Shown one piece after another: positions 39,551 to 50,015 of a DNA stretch of 64,000 nt (position 1 is its first letter; the number at the start of each line of letters is the position of its first letter). Source of the DNA: Polaromonas sp. AER18D-145 (GTDB lineage: Bacteria > Pseudomonadota > Gammaproteobacteria > Burkholderiales > Burkholderiaceae_C); NCBI RefSeq assembly GCF_002379095.1, contig NZ_NBZV01000034.1, forward strand, positions 1 to 64,000, given 5' to 3'. The notes under the pieces are model-generated. The model worked only from the letters and a program-made list of their open reading frames with translations. It was not told the DNA's origin and made no database searches. A program made the position numbers and the translations under genes.

Positions 39551-39943
39551 ATGATTGGTGAATGGAACAATGGCACCGGCCGTCGCAAATCAAGCGTCGC
39601 CCGTGTGTTCATCAAAAAAGGCACTGGCAAGATCACGGTCAACGACCGTGACATCCAGACCTTCTTCGGTCGCGAAACCTCGATCATGATCTGCAAGCAG
39701 CCCCTGTACCTGACCAACCATGTCGAAACCTTCGACATCATGGTCAACGTGCACGGCGGCGGCGAGTCCGGCCAGGCCGGTGCGATCCGCCACGGCATTA
39801 CCCGCGCGCTGATCGACTATGACACCACCCTCAAGCCGGCGCTGAGCCAGGCCGGGTTTGTCACGCGTGATGCGCGTGAAGTCGAGCGTAAGAAAGTCGG
39901 CTTCCGTTCGGCACGCCGTCGCAAGCAGTTCAGCAAGCGTTAA
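39551..39943 (+). CDS. rpsI: 30S ribosomal protein S9
   Basis: 130 residues, full-length S9 (uS9), whose C-terminal tail contacts tRNA in the P site. [19 protein letters not shown] near the start, [14 protein letters not shown], and the basic C-terminus ending FSKR are diagnostic. Followed at once by a strong terminator. Confidence 0.98.
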   Translation: MIGEWNNGTGRRKSSVARVFIKKGTGKITVNDRDIQTFFGRETSIMICKQPLYLTNHVETFDIMVNVHGGGESGQAGAIRHGITRALIDYDTTLKPALSQAGFVTRDAREVERKKVGFRSARRRKQFSKR

Positions 39944-39962
39944 TCCGCTTTTGCTGTCCCCG

Positions 39963-39996
39963 AAAAGCCGCCTGGTTTGCGCCAGGCGGCTTTTTT
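39963..39996 (+). terminator. Rho-independent terminator of rplM-rpsI
   Basis: Stem GCCGCCTGG (39967-39975) with CCAGGCGGC (39982-39990), then six T. Confidence 0.95.
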
Positions 39997-40093
39997 CATG
40001 GCATTTGCAGCAAGCCCTCGGGGCTGCTGCCGATACAAATCCTTGCCGTTGCCTGCCGGGCAGCGTTCAGCGGAGGCGACATCTGAGTGCACA

Positions 40094-40834
40094 ATGCACT
40101 CCCTGGAAGACAACCCAAGGTCGCTTTTGAAATTCCGTCTGTTTCGCCGTCGCCTGACCATCAGCTCTCCGCGCATGGCCATTCGCACGTCTTTGCCCTG
40201 GCCGCTGCGCTGGGCGCTGGGCGCGATGATGCTGGGGTTTTCTGCGGCCATCGCGCTGTGGACCTTCGAGCTCGGCGTCAGCATCGCGGGGCTGGACAAG
40301 GATGCCAAGCTGGAGCTGACCAGGCTGCGGGAAGAGGTCGCCGCACTGCGCGCGGAGCGCGACAAATCGCAATCGATCGCCAATATTTCGGGCAGCCTGC
40401 TGACCACCGAGAAGGCCGCGCAGGACAAGATGGTGGCCCAGATCCGCCAGCTCGAAGCGGACAACCGGTTGCTGCGCGACGATCTCGGCTTCTTTGAAAA
40501 GCTCCTGCCTGCCGGCGGTGCGGAAAGCGCCGCCATCCGCAGCCTGCAGGCCGAAGCCCTGACCGACCTGCAGGTCAAGTGGCAGGTGCTGGTGATCCAG
40601 CCGGTCAAGGACGCTCCGGTGTTCAATGGCAAGCTGGAACTGATTTTCAGCGGCACCCTGGCCGGCAAGCCATGGACAACAGGCTTGTCGGGCGGCGCCC
40701 AGCTCCTGCAATTCAAGCAGTACCGCCGCATCGAGGGGGTGCTCGACCTACCCCCCCTGGCCGTGGTAAAAACGGTGACCGCCAAAGTCGTCGAGGGAAC
40801 GGCCGTCCGCTCCGTCCAGACCATCAAGCTCTGA
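40094..40834 (+). CDS. DUF6776-type protein, membrane-anchored coiled coil
   Basis: 246 residues. Basic N-terminus, one membrane helix (about residues 38-60, RWALGAMMLGFSAAIALWTF), a coiled coil (about 70-130, KLELTRLREEVAALRAER onwards) and a C-terminal beta domain (VKWQVLVIQPV to the end). Betaproteobacterial genomes often have this gene between rpsI and bactofilin. Possibly a cell-wall or scaffold partner of bactofilin; this is inference. The start is uncertain: ATG 40094 has no near ribosome site. Confidence 0.7.
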   Translation: MHSLEDNPRSLLKFRLFRRRLTISSPRMAIRTSLPWPLRWALGAMMLGFSAAIALWTFELGVSIAGLDKDAKLELTRLREEVAALRAERDKSQSIANISGSLLTTEKAAQDKMVAQIRQLEADNRLLRDDLGFFEKLLPAGGAESAAIRSLQAEALTDLQVKWQVLVIQPVKDAPVFNGKLELIFSGTLAGKPWTTGLSGGAQLLQFKQYRRIEGVLDLPPLAVVKTVTAKVVEGTAVRSVQTIKL

Positions 40835-40873
40835 ATCCCCGCTTCAACACTCAGAATCTCACAGGATTTGTCC

Positions 40874-41272
40874 ATGTTCGGTAAAAAATCGCAGCCCCCG
40901 ATCAAAAGCCTGATTGCCCAGGGCAGTTGCATAGAAGGCAACCTGAAGTTCACCGACGGCTTGCGCATCGATGGCGAAGTGATTGGTGACATCCGCGCCA
41001 ACGAGGGCAGCCCCAGCATTCTGGTGATCAGCGAGTCGGCCTGTGTCACCGGGGCTATCTATGCCGACCATGTCATCATCAACGGTCGCGTCATGGGGCC
41101 GGTGCACGCGGCGGAACTTCTCGAGTTGCAGCCCAAGGCCAAGATCCAGGGTGATGTGGCCTACAAAGCGCTTGAAATGCATCAGGGCGCCGTCATCTTT
41201 GGTCAGTTGCGTCCCACCAACCACGAGGTCAGCGACAAGCCCCTCCTGAAACTGGCAGCCAACAACGCCTGA
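40874..41272 (+). CDS. Bactofilin
   Basis: 132 residues, bactofilin (DUF583) beta-helix protein that polymerises into membrane-bound filaments for shape or polarity. SLIAQGSCIEGNLKFTDGLRIDGEVIGDI and the following six-residue beta-helix pattern of Val, Ile and Gly are clear. ATG 40874 follows AGGA; TTG 40868 is an alternative. Follows the DUF6776 gene by 39 bases, probably the same operon. Confidence 0.92.
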   Translation: MFGKKSQPPIKSLIAQGSCIEGNLKFTDGLRIDGEVIGDIRANEGSPSILVISESACVTGAIYADHVIINGRVMGPVHAAELLELQPKAKIQGDVAYKALEMHQGAVIFGQLRPTNHEVSDKPLLKLAANNA

Positions 41273-41386
41273 GGGTGGGTCCCTGTCAGTAAGTGCTTAC
41301 AGTCTGGTGGAAGCCAGTATGGGCCTTATGGTTGATCGAATTGCTGTAGTATTAAAAACATCAAGTTGTGAAAAACGGAGTTCCCC
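41273..41386 (+). promoter_or_regulatory. Upstream region of erpA
   Basis: 114 bases with an interrupted palindrome GTAAG-TG-CTTAC (41289-41300) and an AT-rich stretch GTAGTATTAAAAACATC. The erpA promoter must be here; no proper -35/-10 spacing could be assigned and no IscR site is certain. Confidence 0.35.
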
Positions 41387-41752
41387 ATGAGCGCAGTAGC
41401 TGAAAACATCCAGACCGAAATGCCCGCCCCCTTTGTCTTTACCGACAGCGCGGCGGCCAAGGTGGCGGACCTGATTGCCGAAGAAGGCAATCCGGACCTG
41501 AAGCTGCGCGTGTTTGTTCAAGGTGGCGGCTGCTCCGGCTTCCAGTACGGCTTCACCTTCGACGAAATCACCAACGAAGACGACACCACCATGACCAAAA
41601 ATGGCGTGTCGCTGCTGATCGATGCCATGAGCTACCAGTACCTGGTGGGCGCTGAAATTGATTACAAGGACGACCTCGAAGGCGCCCAGTTCGTGATCAA
41701 GAACCCCAATGCCACCAGCACCTGCGGTTGCGGCTCCAGCTTCTCGGCCTGA
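41387..41752 (+). CDS. erpA: Iron-sulfur cluster insertion protein ErpA
   Basis: 121 residues, A-type Fe-S carrier that delivers clusters to apoproteins. The three Cys are in [11 protein letters not shown] and TCGCGSSF near the C-terminus. Single gene with its own leader and terminator. Confidence 0.95.
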   Translation: MSAVAENIQTEMPAPFVFTDSAAAKVADLIAEEGNPDLKLRVFVQGGGCSGFQYGFTFDEITNEDDTTMTKNGVSLLIDAMSYQYLVGAEIDYKDDLEGAQFVIKNPNATSTCGCGSSFSA

Positions 41753-41768
41753 GTTTTCCCGGCCGCTT

Positions 41769-41796
41769 TAAAAAAGGACCTTCGGGTCCTTTTTTC
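41769..41796 (+). terminator. Rho-independent terminator after erpA
   Basis: AAAAAAGGACC-TTCG-GGTCCTTTTTT: a stable stem capped by a UUCG tetraloop with a T tract; symmetrical, so it may also serve the convergent anmK gene. Confidence 0.95.
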
Positions 41797-41815
41797 ATGC
41801 CCGCTGGCTAAAACC

Positions 41816-42979
41816 TCAGGTCTGCGCCACCTGGCAGGCCCGGTACAGGGCACCCAACACGCGCGGGCCGCGGGCGCCCGTGACGGCTGGCAGGCTACCC
41901 GGTTGCCGCAGGTGCCAGGCCCGGGCCAGCCATGCAAAGGCGGCGGCTTCCACCTGCAGTGGAGGCAGGCCGCGCGCGGTGGTGGGCTGGACGCTCACCC
42001 CGGGCAGGGCCAGGGCCAGCTGCCGCATCAGTTCGTCATTGAAGGCGCCGCCGCCGCAGACCAGCAGTTCGGTGGTGTGGGGCGCGTGGCGCATCAGGTC
42101 GCGCGCGCAGGCCTGCGCCGTCAATGCCGTCAGGGTGGCCTGCACATCCTGCGGTGCGCTGACCTCCGGGCCGCTGAGCTGCCCGGCCAGCCATTCGGGG
42201 TTGAACAGGTCGCGCCCGGTGCTTTTGGGCGGCGCCTTGGCAAAGTAGGGCGCCGCCAGCAGGCGCGCCAGCAGGCCTGGAACCACGGTCCCTGACGCCG
42301 CCCAGGCGCCTAGCGCGTCGTAAGGCTGGCCGGTGTGCTGCAGGCACCAGAAGTCCATCAGGGCGTTGCCGGGTCCGCAGTCAAAACCTGTGACCGGGCC
42401 GCCGTGCGCCGGCAGCAGCGTCAGGTTGCTGATGCCGCCGATGTTAAGGACCGCGACGGCGCGCTCGGTCTGCGCAAAAACGGCTTGGTGAAACGCAGGC
42501 ACCAGCGGCGCGCCCTGGCCGCCGGCCGCGAGGTCAGCGGTGCGGAAATCGGCGACCACGTCCAGCCCGGTGAGTTCAGCCAGCAGGGCCGGGTTGTTCA
42601 GTTGCAGCGTGTAGCCTGCATCTGATCCACCACTGAGCGTGTCGTCCCCGAATTCCTGCGGCCGATGGCGCACGGTCTGCCCGTGGGCGCCGATGGCGCG
42701 CACCTGGTCTGTCGTGATGCCCTGGCGGCCCGCCTGCGCCAGCAGGGCACGGACCACCTGTGCGTACACCAGGGCCAGCTGGTTGGCCGCCAGCGCAGCG
42801 CGGTGCAGTTCGTTGTGGCCGGCGGTGTTGAGCGCCAGCAGCTCGGCCCGGAAGGTGGCCGGGAAGGGGGCGGACGCCGAGGCCATGACACGTGGCACCG
42901 GGGGGCCGAAATCCACCAGAACGCCGTCTGCGCCATCGAGCGAGGTGCCCGACATCAACCCCATGTAGTAATCAGCCAT
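41816..42979 (-). CDS. anmK: Anhydro-N-acetylmuramic acid kinase
   Basis: 387 residues, AnmK of the ASKHA fold; phosphorylates 1,6-anhydro-MurNAc during cell-wall recycling. GLMSGTSLDGADGVLVDFG at the N-terminus, NIGGISNLTLLP, FDCGPGNALMD and LLVCGGGAFND are diagnostic. Upstream of it on the same strand lies the M23 peptidase gene, another cell-wall enzyme, across a family B repeat. Confidence 0.95.
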   Translation of the reverse strand: MADYYMGLMSGTSLDGADGVLVDFGPPVPRVMASASAPFPATFRAELLALNTAGHNELHRAALAANQLALVYAQVVRALLAQAGRQGITTDQVRAIGAHGQTVRHRPQEFGDDTLSGGSDAGYTLQLNNPALLAELTGLDVVADFRTADLAAGGQGAPLVPAFHQAVFAQTERAVAVLNIGGISNLTLLPAHGGPVTGFDCGPGNALMDFWCLQHTGQPYDALGAWAASGTVVPGLLARLLAAPYFAKAPPKSTGRDLFNPEWLAGQLSGPEVSAPQDVQATLTALTAQACARDLMRHAPHTTELLVCGGGAFNDELMRQLALALPGVSVQPTTARGLPPLQVEAAAFAWLARAWHLRQPGSLPAVTGARGPRVLGALYRACQVAQT

Positions 42980-43045
42980 GAGGCATTTTGCCGCAAGGGT
43001 GACTAGAGGAGTGATTTATGGATGAGCGACCGTGGGAGCTCTTCA

Positions 43046-43144
43046 GACCAGCCAGGGCCGCGGGTCCGGCTTTGCCGGCCCGCAGGCGCAGCGGCCCCCT
43101 CGGGGGGCAGGAAGCGACACGCAGTGCGCGACCGTGGGGGCCTG
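43046..43144 (+). repeat. Family B repeat, copy 5
   Basis: GACCAGCCAGGGCCGCGGG, GCCGGCCCGCAGGCGCAGCG, CCCCCTCGGGGGGCAG, end GCGCGACCGTGGGGGCC, a few bases from the stop of the reverse-strand M23 gene. A second short copy of the end (GAGCGACCGTGGGAGC) lies at 43023-43038. Confidence 0.9.
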
Positions 43145-43145
43145 T

Positions 43146-44522
43146 TTATTCAGCCCGGGTCTGCGTGATGTCCGCTGCAGCCTGCAGCTGTTGCTTCACA
43201 TTGCCTGCGAGTTTGCGGAACAGGGGTTGCGCTGCCGCCGACAGGGGAACGGTTTCGTTCTGCTGGGCAATGGTCATCGGGTCCTGGTGGGCGCCGTTGA
43301 CGCGGAATTCGAAGTGCAGGTGCGGCCCGGTGGCCCAGCCGGTCGAGCCGACGGCGCCGACGTTCTGCCCCTGGCTCACGCTTTGGCCTCTTTGCACGTT
43401 GATACGGCTCAAATGGGCATACACGGTGGTGTGGTTGTTGCGGTGTTTGACAAACACGACGTTGCCAAACCCGTTTTGCACGCCGGCAAACTCGACCACG
43501 CCATCGCCGATGCTGCGCACGGCCGTGCCTGTCGGCGCGGCGTAGTCGACACCGAGGTGGGCGCGCCATGTCTGCAGGATGGGGTGAAAACGCATCTTGA
43601 AGCCGCTGCTGACACGCGAGAACTCCATGGGCGAGGCCAGGTAGGCGCGGCGCAGGCTCTGGCCGTCGAGTGTGTAGTAGCCACCTTTGGCTGTGCTGTT
43701 GCCGCCCGCCTGGTCGCGGAACCACATGGCCTGAAGTGTCTTGCCGTTGTTCATGAATTCGGTGCTGACCACCCGGCCGGTACGCAGCGCTTCACCGTCG
43801 GCTTCCAGCGTTTCGTAAACCACGCTGAAACGATCGCCTTTGCGCAGGGCGCGGTGGAAGTCGATATCGCCCGAGAAAATTTCTGCGATCTGGACCGCCA
43901 CGGCGTCAGGGATTCCTGCATCGTCGGTGGCGGCAAACAGGGAGGTACGGATGGTGCCACTGGCCAGCTGGGTCGAGCTGGTGTAAGCCGCAGTTTCCAC
44001 GCGGGACGAAAAACGGTTGTCCGCCGCACGTTCGACCACCAGCCGGGTGAATTTTTCCTCGTCGTCGGTGGCCCAGCGCACGGTCAGCTTGAGCAGCTGG
44101 TTGTTGTCTGTCGCTTCAACCGTGACATTCTTGCCGGGGCGGCCCATCAGGGTCAGGCGACCGTTGGCATTGCTGCGCAAAAAGGCAGCGGCTGCGGCGT
44201 CGTCAATGTTCAGGCGCTTGAGCAGGGCGTCGGCCGTGTCGGTGCTGCGCGTGGTTTCGCTGCGAAACAGCTTGAACTGGAAATTGCCCAAGGCTTCGGT
44301 CTGTGCCTCGGTGGGCAGGCTCTGGACGGCTTCCAGGACCTGGCGGACCGGCAGGTCCGCAGCATCGGGCGCGAGCGGTGCGACGCCGAAGGCGGTGACC
44401 CCGGTTCCCAGCAGCAAGGCTGCCAGCGTGCCTGTGATTCTTTTAGGATGGCGGCGAAGCAGGTTTGTGACTGCTTGCAGCGCGTAAGCGAGATCGGTCT
44501 TGATCAAAACTGGGGTTCCCAA
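43146..44522 (-). CDS. M23 family metallopeptidase (peptidoglycan endopeptidase)
   Basis: 458 residues. N-terminal membrane anchor (about residues 28-48), an OapA/LysM-like middle part, and a LytM/M23 domain at about 320-425 with the zinc ligands in RAHLGVDYAAPTG and HLHFEF. Cuts peptidoglycan cross-links (MepM type). Divergent from tyrS. Confidence 0.92.
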   Translation of the reverse strand: MGTPVLIKTDLAYALQAVTNLLRRHPKRITGTLAALLLGTGVTAFGVAPLAPDAADLPVRQVLEAVQSLPTEAQTEALGNFQFKLFRSETTRSTDTADALLKRLNIDDAAAAAFLRSNANGRLTLMGRPGKNVTVEATDNNQLLKLTVRWATDDEEKFTRLVVERAADNRFSSRVETAAYTSSTQLASGTIRTSLFAATDDAGIPDAVAVQIAEIFSGDIDFHRALRKGDRFSVVYETLEADGEALRTGRVVSTEFMNNGKTLQAMWFRDQAGGNSTAKGGYYTLDGQSLRRAYLASPMEFSRVSSGFKMRFHPILQTWRAHLGVDYAAPTGTAVRSIGDGVVEFAGVQNGFGNVVFVKHRNNHTTVYAHLSRINVQRGQSVSQGQNVGAVGSTGWATGPHLHFEFRVNGAHQDPMTIAQQNETVPLSAAAQPLFRKLAGNVKQQLQAAADITQTRAE

Positions 44523-44715
44523 CCTTTGTAGGCTTCAGGCCGCAGAAGCGGCCTGATAGCGACTGATGATGGTGTTGTGCACTCCCCTGCAAAAGACGGA
44601 CGGTGCAACAACTTAGAATCGGTTTGCAATTTGCGGGCCAACCTGCTTCGGGCCCCGCAACGGCAGAAACGCGATTATATCTGTCAGACAACTGCCCGAC
44701 CTGTGAAAAACCCTT
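44523..44715. promoter_or_regulatory. Divergent region between the M23 gene and tyrS
   Basis: 193 bases. Perfect inverted repeat CAGGCCGC-AGAA-GCGGCCTG at 44536-44555 in the M23 leader. GATTATATC near 44672-44680 is a possible -10 for tyrS. No T-box was recognised. Confidence 0.4.
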
Positions 44716-45948
44716 ATGAATCAAGAGCTTGTTACAAACTTTCCCGTGACGGACCGTGCCAGGGAGGCCTTGGCCGTGTCCCTGCGGGGCTGTGAGGAAC
44801 TGATTCCCCAGGATGAATGGCTGAAAAAACTCGCGCGTTCGGAGGCTACCGGTGTTCCGCTGCGCATCAAATTGGGGCTGGACCCGACCGCGCCTGACAT
44901 TCATGTCGGACATACCGTGGTGCTGAACAAAATGCGTCAGCTCCAGGATCTGGGCCATACAGTCATCTTTCTCATCGGCGACTTTACCAGCCTGATCGGC
45001 GATCCGTCGGGCCGCAACAACACGCGTCCTCCGCTGACACCGGAGCAGATCAAGGCCAACGCCGACACCTACTACCGCCAGGCTTCCCTGGTGCTGGACC
45101 CGGCCCGGACCGAGATCCGCTACAACAGCGAGTGGAGCGACCCGCTGGGCGCACGCGGCATGATCGAGCTGACTGCCAAATACACGGTGGCGCGCATGAT
45201 GGAGCGCAACGATTTTCATGACCGTTTCAAGGCCGGCACGCCGATCAGCGTGCATGAGTTCCTTTATCCGCTGATGCAGGGTTATGACTCGGTGGCCTTG
45301 AAGGCCGACCTGGAACTCGGCGGCACCGACCAGAAGTTCAACCTGCTGATGGGCCGCCACCTGCAGGTCGAATACGGCCAGGAGCCGCAATGCATTTTGA
45401 CCATGCCGCTGCTCGAGGGGCTGGACGGCGTGGAGAAGATGTCCAAGAGCAAGAACAACTACATCGGCATTTCCGAAGATGCCAACACCATGTTTGCCAA
45501 GGTGCTGTCGATTTCGGACGTGCTGATGTGGAAGTGGTTCACCCTGCTGAGCTTCAAGACCGAGGCCGAGATCGCCGCGCTGAAGAAGGAAGTCGAGGGC
45601 GGGCGCAACCCGAAAGACGCCAAGGTGGCGCTGGCCAAGGAGATCACGGCCCGTTTCCATTCCACCGCCGCGGCAGACGCCGCCGAGCAGGACTTCATCA
45701 ACCGCAGCAAGGGCGGTGTGCCTGACGAGATCCCCGAAGTCGCGCTGAGTGGCGCACCGCTGGGCATTGCCGCGCTGCTCAAGACGGCGGGGCTGGCCGC
45801 CTCCACCGGCGAGGGCAACCGGCTGATCGAGGGAGGCGGCGTGCGCGTGGACTCCAGCGTGGTCAGCGACAAGGCGCTCAAGCTGGGCGCCGGCACCTAC
45901 GTCGTGCAAGTCGGCAAGCGGAAGTTCGCCCGCGTGACGCTTTCCTGA
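44716..45948 (+). CDS. tyrS: Tyrosyl-tRNA synthetase
   Basis: 410 residues, class I synthetase. HIGH-type motif HVGH (in [11 protein letters not shown]), the tyrosine/anticodon core [24 protein letters not shown], and a C-terminal S4 RNA-binding domain (about 345-405). The pattern is that of the TyrRS form common in betaproteobacteria (TyrZ-like). Confidence 0.96.
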   Translation: MNQELVTNFPVTDRAREALAVSLRGCEELIPQDEWLKKLARSEATGVPLRIKLGLDPTAPDIHVGHTVVLNKMRQLQDLGHTVIFLIGDFTSLIGDPSGRNNTRPPLTPEQIKANADTYYRQASLVLDPARTEIRYNSEWSDPLGARGMIELTAKYTVARMMERNDFHDRFKAGTPISVHEFLYPLMQGYDSVALKADLELGGTDQKFNLLMGRHLQVEYGQEPQCILTMPLLEGLDGVEKMSKSKNNYIGISEDANTMFAKVLSISDVLMWKWFTLLSFKTEAEIAALKKEVEGGRNPKDAKVALAKEITARFHSTAAADAAEQDFINRSKGGVPDEIPEVALSGAPLGIAALLKTAGLAASTGEGNRLIEGGGVRVDSSVVSDKALKLGAGTYVVQVGKRKFARVTLS

Positions 45949-45962
45949 AGCGTGGGCAAGCC

Positions 45963-46877
45963 ATGAAGCTGCCCACACTGCAATCCCTGACACCGCAACG
46001 CCTGCTGATGGCTTCGGTGGTGGTGGCGCTTGTCACCATCGTGCTGAAAACCGGGGCCTGGTACATCACCGACTCGGTGGGTTTGCTGGCCGACGCCATG
46101 GAGTCCTTCGTCAATCTGGCCAGCGCGATCTTCGGGCTGACCATGGTCACGATTGCGCAGCGGCCTGCCGACGACGAGCATCCCTACGGGCACCACAAGG
46201 CCGAGTATTTCTCCTCCGGGTTTGAGGGGGTGCTGATCATCGCCGCGGCACTGGCCATCATCTGGGCGGCGGGCCACCGGATTTTTGACCCGCAGCCCCT
46301 GCAACAGGTGGGTTGGGGTCTGGCGCTGTCCGTAGCCAGCTCGGGTCTCAACGGCCTGCTGGCCTGGCTCATGTTCCGCTCCGCTAGGGCGCACCGCTCG
46401 ATTGCGCTTGAAGCCGATGCCAGGCACCTGGTCACCGACGTCTGGACCTCGGCGGGCGTGGTCGTGGGCATCGGGGCCGTCACGCTGACGGGCTGGCTGT
46501 GGCTCGATGCGCTGGTGGCGATCGGAGTGGCACTGAACATCCTCTGGGAAGGGGGCCACCTGATGTGGCGCTCGTCGCAGGGCCTGATGGACGAGGCGGT
46601 GGAGCCCGAGGTGCTGGCCGACATTCACAAGACCCTGGAGGAGTTCCAGCACCACACCATCCGCTTTGATCACATCAGCACACGCCGCTCGGGCCAGCGC
46701 CGTTTTGTGGACATGCACATGCACATGCCGGCCAGCTGGTCACTCGGGCGTGCAGCTGCGGTCCGCGCCAGTGTCGAGCAGGCGCTGATGAGTGCCGTGC
46801 CGGGCCTGCGCGCCACCATCGAGCTGCTGCCTTCGGACGTGGAAGCGCACTTTGACGACAAGAAGGACCTGATTTGA
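45963..46877 (+). CDS. Cation diffusion facilitator transporter
   Basis: 304 residues, CDF metal/H+ antiporter (FieF/CzcD group) with six membrane helices and a C-terminal cytoplasmic domain. Metal-binding Asp/His residues lie in [29 protein letters not shown] and [14 protein letters not shown]. The substrate is likely Zn, Fe, Co or Cd. Fifteen bases after tyrS and overlapping dtd. Confidence 0.92.
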   Translation: MKLPTLQSLTPQRLLMASVVVALVTIVLKTGAWYITDSVGLLADAMESFVNLASAIFGLTMVTIAQRPADDEHPYGHHKAEYFSSGFEGVLIIAAALAIIWAAGHRIFDPQPLQQVGWGLALSVASSGLNGLLAWLMFRSARAHRSIALEADARHLVTDVWTSAGVVVGIGAVTLTGWLWLDALVAIGVALNILWEGGHLMWRSSQGLMDEAVEPEVLADIHKTLEEFQHHTIRFDHISTRRSGQRRFVDMHMHMPASWSLGRAAAVRASVEQALMSAVPGLRATIELLPSDVEAHFDDKKDLI

Positions 46878-47320
46878 TCAGCGTGATACAGCGCGTGAGC
46901 CAGGCGCGTGTGGTGGTGGGTGGTGAAGTGGTTGGCCAGATCAGCGCCGGCTTGCTGGTGCTGCTGTGCGCCGAGCGCGGTGATGCCGATGCGCAGGCCG
47001 ACAAGCTGCTCGCCAAAATTCTGAAACTGCGGATCTTTTCAGACGAGGCCGGCAAGATGAACCGCAGCGTGCAGGACGTGGCCGGTGGCCTGCTCGTCGT
47101 GAGCCAGTTCACGCTGGCCGCCGATGTGTCGGGCGGCAACCGGCCCAGCTTCACTGGTGCAACGGCGCCCGATGAGGGGCGCCGGCTGTATGACTACTTT
47201 GTAGCGCAGGCGCGGCTGGCGCATCCCTTGGTGCAGACCGGGCAGTTTGCGGCGGACATGCAGGTGCACCTGGTCAATGACGGGCCGGTGACGATCCCCC
47301 TGCGGATCGAACCGCTGTGA
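46874..47320 (+). CDS. dtd: D-aminoacyl-tRNA deacylase
   Basis: 148 residues, Dtd; removes D-amino acids (and Gly from tRNA-Ala) from charged t[20 protein letters not shown] and the cis-Pro motif NDGPVT are the active-site signatures. TTG start at 46874 overlaps the stop of the transporter gene (TTGA). The same run as tyrS, a fitting neighbour. Confidence 0.94.
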   Translation: MISVIQRVSQARVVVGGEVVGQISAGLLVLLCAERGDADAQADKLLAKILKLRIFSDEAGKMNRSVQDVAGGLLVVSQFTLAADVSGGNRPSFTGATAPDEGRRLYDYFVAQARLAHPLVQTGQFAADMQVHLVNDGPVTIPLRIEPL

Positions 47321-47325
47321 GTTAA

Positions 47326-47378
47326 AAGCTATTTGCGCCTGTCCGATGTGGGCTGGAGGCCAGCTTTTCAGAATTCTG
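47326..47378. repeat. Family E short repeat after dtd
   Basis: AAAGCTATTTGCGCC...GGGCTGGAGGCCAGCTTTTC, a degenerate intergenic copy directly after the dtd stop. Confidence 0.45.
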
Positions 47379-47479
47379 GTGCGGCTTCCCGCGGCGGACC
47401 GCCATCGCGAACCTGCCTCGCTGGCCGCTACAATGCGCGGCAAAAACCCATGGGTGGCTCCCGCCCGAAGGACGCACGC

Positions 47480-48514
47480 ATGAGAAAATTCCTGAGCGCC
47501 ACCGCCCTTGTGTTGCTGGCCACCCTGTCCCGGGCCGATCCGGTTCCGCTGATCGACACGCACGCGCATTTCCAGACGATCCCCTACAAGGACCTGGAAG
47601 CCTCGCACAAGGCCGCGCTCGCCAACATGGACCGGATGAACATCGCACGATCTCTGCTGATGCCGTCGCCCTTTGCCACCTTGACGCCGCAGTGGTTCTA
47701 CGACATCGAAGACCTGCAGTTCGCCGTCAAGGCCAATCCCGGGCGGTTTGCCCTGCTGGGTGGCAGTTCCCTGAACATCATGATCCACGGCACGGCGCCA
47801 AGTGCGGTGACCGATGAAGTGCGCGCAAAATTTCGTAAACGCGCGCTGGAGATCGTTGCTGCGGGCGCCGTCGGCTTTGGGGAAATATCTGCGCTGCATG
47901 TGTCCATCCCGGCGATGGGCCCCAAGCATGCTTATGAAGATGCCCCACCAGACCATCCCCTGCTTTTGCTGCTGGCCGACATCGCCGCGGAAAACGGCAT
48001 CCCGATCGATCTGCACTGCGACCTGGTGCCCGAAGACATGCCGCTACCCGAGGCTCTGCGCCCTAACCTGCTCAATCCGCGGCAACTCCAGGCCAACCTG
48101 CCGGCGCTGAAACGGTTGCTGTCGTACAACCACAAGACGCGCATTGTTTGGTCGCACGTCGGCCTGGAACCGGTGCCGACGCGCCAGCCCGAGTTGGTGC
48201 GGCAGATGCTCCAGGCGCATCCCAATCTTTTCATGAGTTTTCGGCTGAACCGCGGTTTGCCGCGGCCGTCCGCCGCGCTCGACCCTGACGGCAGGCTCAA
48301 GCCCGTGTGGATCGATCTGATAAGGGAATTTCCCGACCGGTTCATGCTGGGCAGCGATGCTTTTTATGGCCGCAATGGCATTGTGCGCGGCTCGAGTGAG
48401 GAAGGCATGCGCAACCTGCGTGGCCTGATCGAGCAACTGCCGCCAGAACTGCAGAGCAAGGTCGCCAGCGAGAACGCCATCCGTCTGTACCGCTTGGCGC
48501 CACTGGCCAACTAG
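47480..48514 (+). CDS. Secreted amidohydrolase-family metal-dependent hydrolase
   Basis: 344 residues. Signal peptide (KFLSATALVLLATLSRA), then an amidohydrolase-2 type TIM barrel: N-terminal metal motif DTHAHF, DLHCD, WSHVGLEP and a late GSDAFYG. Probably periplasmic. Substrate unknown. ATG 47480 is chosen as it starts the signal peptide; the upstream frame to 47333 has no such sequence. Confidence 0.78.
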   Translation: MRKFLSATALVLLATLSRADPVPLIDTHAHFQTIPYKDLEASHKAALANMDRMNIARSLLMPSPFATLTPQWFYDIEDLQFAVKANPGRFALLGGSSLNIMIHGTAPSAVTDEVRAKFRKRALEIVAAGAVGFGEISALHVSIPAMGPKHAYEDAPPDHPLLLLLADIAAENGIPIDLHCDLVPEDMPLPEALRPNLLNPRQLQANLPALKRLLSYNHKTRIVWSHVGLEPVPTRQPELVRQMLQAHPNLFMSFRLNRGLPRPSAALDPDGRLKPVWIDLIREFPDRFMLGSDAFYGRNGIVRGSSEEGMRNLRGLIEQLPPELQSKVASENAIRLYRLAPLAN

Positions 48515-48559
48515 CGTTGCGTGACAGCCGTAAGCCGACCGCAAGGCGGTAGCGGTGCC

Positions 48560-49012
48560 TCAGTAGGGATTGTCAAACCCCAGCGCCGCCAGCAGCAGGA
48601 TTTCCAGCGTTTCCATTTCGAGTGCATCCCACTCGCCGGTTTCATGGTCCCAGCCCTGGGCGTGCAGCGTGCCGTGCACCAGCAGGTGGGCGTAATGCGC
48701 CTGCAGGGTTTTGCCCTGCTCGCGGGCCTCGCGTTCCACCACGGGCGCACACAGCACCAGATCGGCCGTGACCAGCGGTGCCTGCGTGTAGTCGAAGGTC
48801 AGCACGTTGGTGGCGTAGTCTTTTTGCCGGTAGCTGCGGTTCAGCGCCTGGCCTTCTTCGGCGTCCACGATACGCACGGTGATTTCGGCATCGCTGTCCA
48901 GCGCATGGCGTATCCAGCGCGCCACGCTGTGGCGCGGCAGGGCTGCGCGGTGGCGACGGGCGTCCTTGATGTCGCCGAATTGAAGCGACAGGGCCAAATT
49001 TTTAAGAGCCAT
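48560..49012 (-). CDS. ybeY: Endoribonuclease YbeY (16S rRNA maturation)
   Basis: 150 residues. Zinc motif H-X3-H-X5-H in [24 protein letters not shown]-like end region; N-terminal part contains the [11 protein letters not shown] signature. Processes the 16S rRNA 3' end and takes part in ribosome quality control. Start overlaps the phoH stop, the conserved phoH-ybeY pair. Confidence 0.95.
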   Translation of the reverse strand: MALKNLALSLQFGDIKDARRHRAALPRHSVARWIRHALDSDAEITVRIVDAEEGQALNRSYRQKDYATNVLTFDYTQAPLVTADLVLCAPVVEREAREQGKTLQAHYAHLLVHGTLHAQGWDHETGEWDALEMETLEILLLAALGFDNPY

Positions 49013-50015
49013 TTCGGCTCTTTGTCCTTGTGGGGCGGGCGACAGGCACTATCGAATCGATAGCGTCGTCGATGCCCGGGGTTTTGCCCTTGTAGCCGTC
49101 ATAGGCGTCCACAATGCGCGCCACCAGGGGGTGCCGCACCACGTCGGCGCTGGTCAGGCGGGTGATCGCAATGCCCTTGACGCGCTTGAGCACACGTTCG
49201 GCATCAATCAGCCCGCTGAGCTGCGTGCGCGGCAAATCGACCTGGCTGACGTCGCCGGTGATCACCGCCTTGGCGCCAAAGCCGATGCGGGTCAAAAACA
49301 TCTTCATCTGCTCGGGTGTGGTGTTCTGCGCCTCGTCAAGGATCACAAAGGCGTGGTTCAGCGTGCGGCCGCGCATGAAGGCCAGCGGCGCGATTTCGAT
49401 CTGCTGGCGCTCGAAGGCCTTCTGCACTCGCTCAAAACCCATCAGTTCATACAAAGCGTCATACAGCGGGCGCAGGTAAGGGTCCACCTTCTGGTTCAGG
49501 TCGCCGGGCAGAAAACCCAGGCGCTCACCGGCCTCGACCGCCGGGCGCGTCAGCACGATGCGCTGCACCGCGCTGCGCTCCAGCGCATCCACCGCGCAAG
49601 CCACGGCCAGGTAGGTTTTGCCGGTGCCGGCCGGGCCGATGCCGAAAGTGATGTCGTGGGTGGCGATGTTTTCCAGGTAGGCGCCCTGGTTGGTGGTGCG
49701 CGCGCGCAGGTCGGCACGGCGGGTGGACAGCGCCATCGCACCGTCGGGGGCGATGCTCAGCGCGGTGTCGCCGGCCAGCATCAGCTGCACGGTTTCCTCG
49801 GGAATCGGGCGCTGCGCCATTTCATACAGCGCCTGCAACACTTCCAACGCCTGCTGCGCCTTGGCCTTGGGTCCGTCGATCTTGAACTGCTCGAAGCGGT
49901 GCGCAATCGTGACCTGCAGCGCCGCCTCGACGGTGCGGATGTGCGAGTCCATGGGGCCGCACAGGTGGCCCATGCGGGTGTTGTTCGGCGGGGTGAAGGT
50001 GTAGCGGAGGATCAA
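49002..50015 (-). CDS. phoH: PhoH family ATPase
   Basis: 337 residues. Walker A in [13 protein letters not shown], Walker B in [20 protein letters not shown] and [20 protein letters not shown] are PhoH hallmarks; the family includes predicted RNA helicase/ATPases linked to YbeY. TTG 50015 is chosen because it gives the usual [12 protein letters not shown]-terminus, and AAGGA lies about 11 bases ahead; longer frames up to 50282 overlap the divergent ruvA. Confidence 0.9.
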   Translation of the reverse strand: MILRYTFTPPNNTRMGHLCGPMDSHIRTVEAALQVTIAHRFEQFKIDGPKAKAQQALEVLQALYEMAQRPIPEETVQLMLAGDTALSIAPDGAMALSTRRADLRARTTNQGAYLENIATHDITFGIGPAGTGKTYLAVACAVDALERSAVQRIVLTRPAVEAGERLGFLPGDLNQKVDPYLRPLYDALYELMGFERVQKAFERQQIEIAPLAFMRGRTLNHAFVILDEAQNTTPEQMKMFLTRIGFGAKAVITGDVSQVDLPRTQLSGLIDAERVLKRVKGIAITRLTSADVVRHPLVARIVDAYDGYKGKTPGIDDAIDSIVPVARPTRTKSRNGS